Part shown: piece by piece, positions 22,101-28,034 of the stretch
How positions within the stretch are numbered: the stretch's first letter is position 1
Layout: every line of letters starts with the position of its first letter
IMG/VR virus record: IMGVR_UViG_3300047276_000276
Span: 1-28,034 of that record
From: a virus
DNA: 28,034 nucleotides
Direction: 5' to 3' (one strand)
The notes under the pieces: generated by a model
The model's input: only the letters and a program-made list of their open reading frames with translations
Told to the model about the DNA's origin: nothing
The model's database searches: none
Translations under genes and position numbers: made by a program

Positions 22101-24209
22101 GATGAGAAGAAGGCAGCGGGCGTAGTGAGCGACTTCCAGGAGCCGCCGCCAGGGAGCGCCGCCGCCAAGCGCCGCGCCGAGGAGATTGACCGGCTCGAAC
22201 GCAACATCCGGCAGATCGAGCAGTCCCGCCTGCCGGCCGCCGAGGCCCGCGACCCCGAGTTTGCGCAGCAGCTGCGCGACCTCGCCGCAAAGCAGCGCAG
22301 GCGGCTGCAAGAACTCACCGGCCAAGACCTTGCGCCGCCCGAGGTGTTCACGTTCCCGGCTGACCTGGCCAAATCAGCTCCCCGCTACGGCATGGCGAAG
22401 GTCGAGTTTGCGTCCGACCTGGATCGTGCCGCTTACATGCTGCGCGACGAGGCCAAGAAGTCGAAGGGCGAAACACGCCTGATCCAGGCACTGGAGGCTG
22501 CGGGCTACAACATCACCGCGATCCGCACGCACGGCGCCAAGGTCCGCGATGTGATCAAGGGCGTCGTCACGCAGCAGACCGGCTCAGCCGCCGCGCCGCA
22601 AAAGGCGATGAACCTGCAGGTGCCGGAGCAGGGCTTCGGCGGCGCTGCGCCCGTTGCCGCCAAGGCGACTGCCCGCGTCGAGGCGACGGCCGTCGAGATC
22701 CCTGCTGGCGCCAGCCGCAAGATCACGGCCAACACCGGCGAGGGCAGGGTGGAGGCTGCCGCCCAAAGCCTGCAGAGCTGGACGGCCGGGGTGCTCGGCC
22801 AGCCAGTGCCCCTTGACCAAGCGAGAGCCCTGGTGAAGGCCAAGGGCGCAATCCTCGACCCCGACAAAATCCCTGGCCTGGATATGGATGCCGCCAGGCA
22901 GGACTCGTCGAGAGGGGTAAGCGACACGCCCGCCATGCAGGCCGTCGCCCAGGCCTACCGCCAGTTCTATGGCGTCGAGTCGCCAGGCCTCCGCGCCGCC
23001 CGATCCAGCTCCGCTATCCCCCCAGGCAGCGGCATCCCCAGCCGCCTGGTCGACGAGTGGCTATTCGAGAAGCCGGACGGCTGGGCTGCATCTGCAGCGC
23101 AACAGCTGATGGCGACAAAGAAGCCCAAGGACTTCACAAAGCGCGAGGCGTTCCTGGTCGACTTCGCGGCCGAGGTGCGGGACTTCGGAGGCGAGCAGCG
23201 CTTCCGCGATGCCTGGCTGAACAGGCTTGAAAGCGGTGCCATGGAAGGAGCAGCCGCTGTCGAGAGGGGCGATCTCGATGGCTGGCTCGCCACCTACAGC
23301 GAGCGCTCAGCGGCGGGTCTGGCCAAGAACGCCACCGACGAGCTGCTGACCGCAATGCGCGAAGGCATCCGCGTTTCAGGCATCAGCCCCGAGCGGGTGA
23401 AGGTGCTGGATCAGATCCTGATCAGCCGCGAGTTCGGCCCGGATGAGGCGTATCAGGCAGCGAAAGCCTGGGATCCAGTCACAGCGCGGATCGTCGGGGA
23501 GCGCCCTTACGGAGACGCCGCCAGGTTCATCGATAGCCGGACCGCCGGACTCCGAGTTCCTTACACCTATCCCTCACCTCTTCAAGACTCAATCTTTCTT
23601 TCTTTGGAGCTGCAGCTCTCGAAAACCTTCGGACGCGGGCGGTCACTGCAGAGACGAGGTCGATCAATGGTTGGAGACGCCTATCACGAGGCCTTCCATC
23701 GCCTTCAGGAGTTCCTCTATCCGGCTGAGGCGAAGGCATTGGGGACTCCAGAGGCCAAGGCCGAAATGGTCGACCTAATTCAAAAGGGTGGCGGCACTTA
23801 CGAGCCTGGCATGGACATTAGTGAAATCCAGGCCGAGTCCTTCGCCGTGTGGGCGTTGCGCCGCTTTAAGGCGCGTCAAGGCAGCACTGTGCAGCGCCTG
23901 TTCTCCCACATGGGCGAACTGCTGAATGTTGTCGGTGCCGCCGTCAGGGTGGTGCGCAAGAAGAGCCCCACGCTCATCGACGTATTTGAGGACGCGTGGG
24001 CGGGCGGGATCGGCGAGCGGTCCGAGCAGGTGCTGGGGAAACTCCCCAACGCCGACTTACTGCGCGTTGCCGGCGACGTCGACAGCTACCTGGCCGATGT
24101 TCGCCCTGACATCGCTCAAAGAGTTCAGGCCGAGGTTGACCGCAGGTATGCGCAAGTCGAAGCCGCCCTGGATGATTGGAACAATCGCAACCGCGAAGGA
24201 GGCTGCTGA
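19119..24209 (+). CDS. Giant internal virion protein with DdrB-like ParB domain and HExxH metallopeptidase motif
   Basis: 1696 residues, by position an ejected core protein between the gp15-like and gp16-position proteins. N-terminus: basic Pro/Lys-rich stretch (residues ~25-48), then Gly-rich hydrophobic segments near 173-190 and 273-291 that might insert in a membrane. Residues ~545-720: DPARFQFK, a beta-rich segment with VVNGHNRFALAQ (N597-H599-R601), and GFQLSRLPEDILRAVESG...RLIGG, the arrangement of the DdrB-like ParB superfamily domain seen in large polyvalent phage proteins. Residues ~750-1080: long helices including a coiled coil. Residues ~1519-1575: zincin-like site H1523-E1524-A-F-H1527 with a likely third ligand E1569 or E1573 in EIQAES. 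The combination suggests host-defence countering or protein processing after entry, as inference. ATG 19119 follows GGGAG by a few bases. Confidence 0.8.
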   Translation: MPIEYVTDPRTGKVVAKGSLGFGQPVVPERPPAPRAKPKPKPKTKANSFWGVGSGGFSLGKLGNDLRYELNQLATDPLRSVERAASTTMRSTAAGIAFRQGSLGATAATANAVRAGIEWKQRAGGRKQTDYTTSPAGRAVDRVVDHVYRSAGVTPPSQMTPEEKGVDDLRSALTLGVAGGVGVGVGLKALSGVRFVGPAAQSLANAMNPALAQSWQGAASRLAFDAAVGEAVTAPLDYTATGGSAVSLVDAVLGTKLDPVKPGMAFPDAAAASFIPNVAFGVGLGGAFMGINRARKARSVVQQTVERPRAELEGAGLVQSDPDTGATAFTPEAVQGQSLREANAALEEKYGISTPEPAAAPEPAVPSQVMEPGGAVTEGELPTADPGIDFWAIDYDPELPEADVALSQIKNASDAELLDTVRSGGPVLQELDQRMATRQPLEPDPALSTELNTAPSDSLADPITPFAQQWQQLGKREPQQLINVLHPEVNPDLAARAQALTGKEWEELTPSDAVQTLQAAADDGSIVIPSRMVPGQQMMKTGDLKIDPARFQFKQGTDARGVQRGSSLEGVDRWNTDMEQPVEVWQDPADGEFYVVNGHNRFALAQAKNIPTLPIKEIFAESPEQAKTVGALSNIATGGGRPVDAAWFIKGAGISEPGQLEALGVPLAPDSGNGLSGFQLSRLPEDILRAVESGQIKERQGRLIGGSGADEASMRGAYRYLVENPGTTEGRLKGMLELSKQMTGEAQATGEQTDLLAGTDWDQTFNKQMVAVADLADEVATLLKREKRLFSMADANSAALEAKGSRIDKASAQQVAEANARAIDYFQRTWMETGPIRDLLNEGGNRVAAGENKGAIAKQIKNRLVGQLADLMGEQAITRADVVQEDLLAQAPQQLDELLPDDRQAMEMLAIQRAIQNGEVRPPETPIPDLPMDSGVDLTKVQRDLAENTITDDVVQAMADELELRDAYRQLDDVIAQETEKAARDAEGYDLKTFDEKKAAGVVSDFQEPPPGSAAAKRRAEEIDRLERNIRQIEQSRLPAAEARDPEFAQQLRDLAAKQRRRLQELTGQDLAPPEVFTFPADLAKSAPRYGMAKVEFASDLDRAAYMLRDEAKKSKGETRLIQALEAAGYNITAIRTHGAKVRDVIKGVVTQQTGSAAAPQKAMNLQVPEQGFGGAAPVAAKATARVEATAVEIPAGASRKITANTGEGRVEAAAQSLQSWTAGVLGQPVPLDQARALVKAKGAILDPDKIPGLDMDAARQDSSRGVSDTPAMQAVAQAYRQFYGVESPGLRAARSSSAIPPGSGIPSRLVDEWLFEKPDGWAASAAQQLMATKKPKDFTKREAFLVDFAAEVRDFGGEQRFRDAWLNRLESGAMEGAAAVERGDLDGWLATYSERSAAGLAKNATDELLTAMREGIRVSGISPERVKVLDQILISREFGPDEAYQAAKAWDPVTARIVGERPYGDAARFIDSRTAGLRVPYTYPSPLQDSIFLSLELQLSKTFGRGRSLQRRGRSMVGDAYHEAFHRLQEFLYPAEAKALGTPEAKAEMVDLIQKGGGTYEPGMDISEIQAESFAVWALRRFKARQGSTVQRLFSHMGELLNVVGAAVRVVRKKSPTLIDVFEDAWAGGIGERSEQVLGKLPNADLLRVAGDVDSYLADVRPDIAQRVQAEVDRRYAQVEAALDDWNNRNREGGC

Positions 24210-27200
24210 TGTCTAGCTGCGAAGAGCTCTATCAAGAGAGACAGCAACTGCTTGCCGAAAAGCGAGCGATTGAGGACGCCGGCAACCGCCTTCGCTTGCG
24301 GGCCTCACGGGCGCCAATGCCCGATGGCGGCGACTATCTCGACGGCGTTCCCGAAAATCAACTCAACGAGGAGCTCCGTCGTCAGACCGAACTGCTCGAC
24401 AACGATCAGTTCAATGCCTACATCGAGGCAGCGCTGGAGACCAAGCCGCGCGTCGATATTGGCGGCGACCAGCCGATCAACTTCAAGCAGCTGCTGGCCA
24501 ATTACGACATCGAGACCGCTGAGGACTACGCCAAGCTCGCCCAGCTGCTGACCATCTCCAACCGGCGCCTGAACCCTCGGGACTACGCCTTCATCACCGA
24601 GCAGCTCGGTCAGGAGCGCATCGCTCAGCTGGTGGTCGACAGCTACCGCGATCTGAACCTGGACGTGAACAACGTCATGGCCCTGATGGCCAACGACGCC
24701 GCAGCGTTCAACGCCATCCCCGAGCGGATGATCCGCCTGCGTGTCGCCAAGGAGGGCTACCGCGATGCCTACCTCGACAAGCTCGACGAGATCAGCACCG
24801 CCATCCGCGCCGGTGACGTCCCGCCTGACCTGAAGGGTTCAGCGTTCAAGGCATGGAAGCTGGCCCTGGTCTCCGAGCGCCACTACAGCCTCGCCGGCCG
24901 CCGTACTGGCCAGGCCCTCTACGCCCGCCGTGGTGCCGTGGACAGCCCGGGCGCCATGGACACCGAGCTGGCCGACCAGCTAGCCGACGGACGCCTGTTT
25001 GAGCCAGATGCACCGGAAGTCCAAGGCGCGCTGACGATGACGCCAGAGGAGCTGATGCGCGACGACCACTTCGCCCGGGTGGTCGATGCCGTGGATGACG
25101 CCAAGGTCAACCCAGAGCGGGCGGCCGAAACCATCGAGCAGCTCAAGCTCATCACCCAGCTCGATGGCGTCGACCCCAAGAGCCGCCTGGGTGACAAGCA
25201 GTGGTTCAACCTGCAGATGCGACGCGGCAATGCGCTGGCCAAGGACAGCCAGCTGCTGAACGCAATGACCCAGTTCAAGACGAACGCGGGCAGCAACATC
25301 GGGATGTTCTTCCTGGGCCCCTACCGCCAGGCCTACGAGAACGTCGGCCTGCTGACGTCGGCCGGCACCAAGCTGACCCGTGAGCAATGGGAGGCCACCA
25401 AGGAAGGCTTTGGCGTCGCCTGGAACAGCGTCAAGTTCGGCCTCGACCTAACCCGCGCGTCCGCGCGCGAGCTGTTCACCAGCGCCTTCAAGGGAGGCGT
25501 CGCCCCGTTTGGCGGCAACGCCGACACCTATGGCCGCCAGATGTCGACCAACCAGCAGCTCAAGGCCGAGCTGCAGCAGATGCTCGACATGCCGTTCCGC
25601 ACCGGCCGCGATTCCGGCGTCTGGTCGATCCCCGAGAACGTCGGCGTCTTCCGCAACAAGATGCACGCCGCCTGGCGGCTGTGGCTCGAGAGCATGGGCG
25701 CCAGGGTGCTCACGCCCGGCTTTCGCATGATGGCCGGCGTCGACAACACGGCCGGCTACTTCTTCCACCTGTTCAAGATCAAGAACGACCTGGAGATCAG
25801 GGCCAGGCGTGATGGCGCCCAACTCGGCCTGTTCGATCAGCGCAGCCGTGATGAGTGGGTGCAGTCCGAGCTGGACAAGGCCTTCTATCAGTTCGAGCCG
25901 ACAGAGGAAAACATCAAGAGCTTCCGCCGCGAGAACGCCCCAGGCGCCGACGTGACGGACCAGGAGATCGCCGAGCGCATCCTCAACGAAAAGGTCGGCG
26001 AGACCTACGGCTACCCGACGCTCGATACGCCGAACTCCATGGCCGCCGAAGGGTTCTCGCAAGAGATGCGGATGCAGAACCGCCCAGAGGAGGGCACGAT
26101 CACCGGCGGCGTTTTCAACGCCATGCAGGGCGCCCGAAAGCACTGGTTCTTCGATCTGGCGTTCCCTTATGTGCAGTCGCCGTTTATGGGCACGCTGCTG
26201 GACTTCCGCCTCGCCAGCGACTGGCTGACCGTTCCGGTGCAGGCAGCCTTTGGCAAGAGCGCAACGCCAGAGCAGGCGGCTAGAGCCAAGGCCGCGTGGG
26301 CGGTTTCGGCTCAGCTACTGGGCCTGTTCGCCACTCTGGACGCCATGGGACTGATCATCGGCAACGGGCCGATCGACCCACGCGAGCGGGAGGAGTGGCG
26401 CATCGGGCTGCAGGCCCAGGGCAAGGCGCCAAACACCATCGCCGGCACCCCCTTCCTAGGCGGCATCCCCGTGCTGAACACCCTGTTCCTGTGGAAGGAC
26501 ATCAAGGAGACGTTCGTGACCGGGGCGTACTCCAAGTACGACCAATACAACGCCCTGGGCGGCGTGATGCAGGTGCTCACCGGCCACCTCATGCGCCAGA
26601 CCGCCCTGGGCCAGGTGAATCAGCTGATGGAGCTGTTTCTCGAGCCCAACCGCTCACCAGCCCGACTCCTTGGCTACCTGGGCAGTGGCCAGATCCCGAA
26701 CATCGGCCTGATCCGCGACGCTGAGCGCTTCACCGGGATGCAGGGCCGCAACGTCTTTGCCAGCACCGCGCCGAGCGCATCCCAAAACTTCCAGGGCGCT
26801 GACGACAGCCCGCTCGAGAAGATCGAGCGCCAACTGCGTGAGCTCGCCTACGGCACCCTGGGCCTGACTGGCCTAATCGGCGGCGCCTACAAGGAGCGCG
26901 ACTGGCTTGGCAGCAAGATCAAGCTCGCCTGGGGGCAGCAGCTGGCCGACGCGCTGAAGGACCGCTTCTTCCCTCAGGTATGGCCCGAGGCCGACGAGAA
27001 GCTCTATGCCGAGCTCGACGCCCAGAACCAGCTCAACCCTCCCAGCGCCCTGATGTCAGGCGTGCTCGAGGGCGTGGCAATGAGCGACGACCTGAAGAAG
27101 GAGTACAACGACACCTACGCCACGATCAAAGGTGAAATGTCGCCGACGGCCCGGCTGGCCATCGCCGGCAAGGCGCCCTCCGTCAGCTTCCAGCTGGCCT

Positions 27201-27625
27201 TCCCCGTCGACACCCCGACCGGCATCACCATCCCAAACAGCAAGACGGTCAGCTTCCCTGTCGTGCAGTTCGTGGAACCACACGTCAAAGGCCGCACTGT
27301 TCAGGAGGCGCTGCGTTCGCTGATCAACTCGCCCGTCTACCAGGCGATGCAGGACGATCCACGCACAACGGCAGACCTCAAGGCGCGGGACATGCCGGCC
27401 GCAGAGCGCCGCCGCAAGGCCGCTCAGGTGCTCATCAATGCAACCAAGGAGTATTACCACCTGATTACAAGGGATCAGATCAACACCAGCAGCACTTCAG
27501 CGGCGCAGGAATGGCGTGAACGGCGCGACATCATGCGCACTGACAACCTAGAGCGCAACACGGATGGAGGGCTGCGTGGCTTTGCTGAGGCCTTGAACGG
27601 CGCCACAATGACTACAGCCCCGTAG
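24209..27625 (+). CDS. Large internal virion protein at the gp16 position, polyvalent-protein-like
   Basis: 1138 residues (T7 gp16 is 1318), last of the internal virion proteins and directly before the tail fibre, so it is the positional counterpart of gp16. It lacks the N-terminal transglycosylase of T7 gp16. N-terminal third: helical, charged. Around 480-560: GVDNTAGYFFHLFKIKNDLEIRARRDGAQLG, which resembles the D-x-x-F-K-x-x-x-Y-R region of large polyvalent proteins (LPD38-like). Around 640-720: WFFDLAFPYVQSPFMGTLLDFRL and a hydrophobic helix AVSAQLLGLFATLDAMGLIIG that could be membrane-embedded, consistent with an inner-membrane channel. Start ATG 24209 overlaps the previous stop by one base and has AAGGAGG at 24196-24202; an in-frame TTG further upstream is less likely. 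Confidence 0.8.
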   Translation: MSSCEELYQERQQLLAEKRAIEDAGNRLRLRASRAPMPDGGDYLDGVPENQLNEELRRQTELLDNDQFNAYIEAALETKPRVDIGGDQPINFKQLLANYDIETAEDYAKLAQLLTISNRRLNPRDYAFITEQLGQERIAQLVVDSYRDLNLDVNNVMALMANDAAAFNAIPERMIRLRVAKEGYRDAYLDKLDEISTAIRAGDVPPDLKGSAFKAWKLALVSERHYSLAGRRTGQALYARRGAVDSPGAMDTELADQLADGRLFEPDAPEVQGALTMTPEELMRDDHFARVVDAVDDAKVNPERAAETIEQLKLITQLDGVDPKSRLGDKQWFNLQMRRGNALAKDSQLLNAMTQFKTNAGSNIGMFFLGPYRQAYENVGLLTSAGTKLTREQWEATKEGFGVAWNSVKFGLDLTRASARELFTSAFKGGVAPFGGNADTYGRQMSTNQQLKAELQQMLDMPFRTGRDSGVWSIPENVGVFRNKMHAAWRLWLESMGARVLTPGFRMMAGVDNTAGYFFHLFKIKNDLEIRARRDGAQLGLFDQRSRDEWVQSELDKAFYQFEPTEENIKSFRRENAPGADVTDQEIAERILNEKVGETYGYPTLDTPNSMAAEGFSQEMRMQNRPEEGTITGGVFNAMQGARKHWFFDLAFPYVQSPFMGTLLDFRLASDWLTVPVQAAFGKSATPEQAARAKAAWAVSAQLLGLFATLDAMGLIIGNGPIDPREREEWRIGLQAQGKAPNTIAGTPFLGGIPVLNTLFLWKDIKETFVTGAYSKYDQYNALGGVMQVLTGHLMRQTALGQVNQLMELFLEPNRSPARLLGYLGSGQIPNIGLIRDAERFTGMQGRNVFASTAPSASQNFQGADDSPLEKIERQLRELAYGTLGLTGLIGGAYKERDWLGSKIKLAWGQQLADALKDRFFPQVWPEADEKLYAELDAQNQLNPPSALMSGVLEGVAMSDDLKKEYNDTYATIKGEMSPTARLAIAGKAPSVSFQLAFPVDTPTGITIPNSKTVSFPVVQFVEPHVKGRTVQEALRSLINSPVYQAMQDDPRTTADLKARDMPAAERRRKAAQVLINATKEYYHLITRDQINTSSTSAAQEWRERRDIMRTDNLERNTDGGLRGFAEALNGATMTTAP

Positions 27626-27626
27626 T
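27612..27626 (+). promoter_or_regulatory. Phage promoter upstream of the tail fibre gene
   Basis: CTACAGCCCCGTAGT differs from the SSB promoter (2521) at only two of 15 bases. It overlaps the end of the preceding gene, whose TAG stop codon (27623-27625) is part of the CCCGTAG core. It begins 21 bases before the GTG start of the tail fibre gene. Confidence 0.6.
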
Positions 27627-27632
27627 TATGCC

Positions 27633-28034
27633 GTGTCCGCGACGCCATTCTCGTACCGCCAGTACGCGGGCAACGGGTCGACAACGACCTTTTCTGTCCC
27701 GTTCCCGTATCTGCTGAAGGCTCACGTCAAGGTCTACATAGGCTTCAACATCCTTGACGGCACTTTCAGCAGCGAACTGGCGGATGGCGTCGGCTTCAGC
27801 TGGACCAGCGGCACCCAGATTCAAACCACAACAGCCCCCGCCAGCGGTCAAACGCTGACCGTGATTCGCCAGACGCCGAACACCACGCGCCTGGTCGATT
27901 GGCAGGACGGCAGCAACCTGATCGCCGACGATCTCGACACCGCCGACCTGCAAAACCTGTACGTGGTGCAGGAGCAGCAGGACCGTACAGATGCCGGGGC
28001 GCTTGCGGCGGTGGCTGCCGATGTCGCCGCCGAC
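27633..28034 (+). CDS. Tail fibre protein, T7 gp17-like N-terminal domain (partial)
   Basis: First 134 residues of a protein that runs off the window. The sequence matches the virion-attachment domain of T7 gp17: YRQYAGNGSTTTFSVPFPYL (T7 YQLDGSNRDFNIPFEYL), KVYIG, then TLTVIRQTPNTTRLVDWQDGSNLIADDLDTADLQ (T7 [33 protein letters not shown]), followed by the start of an Ala/Asp-rich helix. This domain anchors the fibre to the tail; the receptor-binding part lies beyond the window. GTG 27633 is the only reasonable start: a stop lies at 27609-27611 in the same frame with no ATG between, and the family sequence begins right there. Confidence 0.92.
   Translation, partial: MSATPFSYRQYAGNGSTTTFSVPFPYLLKAHVKVYIGFNILDGTFSSELADGVGFSWTSGTQIQTTTAPASGQTLTVIRQTPNTTRLVDWQDGSNLIADDLDTADLQNLYVVQEQQDRTDAGALAAVAADVAAD

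Noticed and set aside
27628-27717. ATG 27628 opening a short frame just after the tail fibre promoter
   Set aside because: It gives only 29 Arg-rich codons overlapping the tail fibre N-terminus in another frame; the GTG at 27633 gives a clear family match.
1-28034. tRNA genes, CRISPR arrays, insertion sequences, integrase or attachment sites
   Set aside because: None was seen; the window is filled with overlapping phage genes and no spacer is long enough to hide such elements.

Overview
This window reads as the left-centre part of the genome of a T7-like podovirus (Autographiviridae-type). It carries a single-subunit phage RNA polymerase, a gp2.5-like single-stranded DNA-binding protein, a gp6-like exonuclease, and then the T7 order of virion genes: portal, scaffold, capsid, tail tubular A and B, internal virion proteins and tail fibre. 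Every convincing gene is on the plus strand. The DNA is GC-rich. The short phage-type promoters share an (A/C)CCCGTA core with the promoter I remember for the RNA polymerase of cyanophage Syn5, so a picocyanobacterial host (Synechococcus/Cyanobium type) is a reasonable inference. No photosynthesis or carbon-metabolism genes are in the window to confirm it.

Region by region: 46-2455 is the RNA polymerase, split by an apparent one-base insertion near 1945-1947, so motifs A and B lie in one frame and motif C in another. 2456-2539 is a repeat- and hairpin-bearing spacer ending in a phage promoter. 2540-6655 is a tightly overlapping early/middle operon: SSB, a RusA-like resolvase, two small zinc-binding proteins, seven small unrecognised genes and the gp6-like exonuclease. 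The primase-helicase and DNA polymerase genes that T7-like phages normally keep between SSB and exonuclease are not here.

6656-11768 holds a second promoter, a small gene, two proteins in the position of T7 gp6.7/gp7.3, then portal, scaffold and major capsid protein. The capsid gene has its own promoter inside a large hairpin, and a strong intrinsic terminator follows it. Another promoter restarts transcription at 11856 for the tail tubular genes.

15040-27625 encodes the internal (ejected) virion proteins, and this is the most unusual part. The gp15-like protein carries a lytic transglycosylase domain at its C-terminus. It is followed by a 1696-residue protein with a DdrB-like ParB-fold domain and an HExxH metallopeptidase motif, and then by a 1138-residue gp16-position protein that resembles large polyvalent proteins. 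The injected protein set therefore seems to combine cell-wall cleavage, a nuclease-fold domain and a protease, which would suit a DNA-ejection complex that also counters host defences. That role is inference. A further promoter and the start of the T7-type tail fibre gene close the window.
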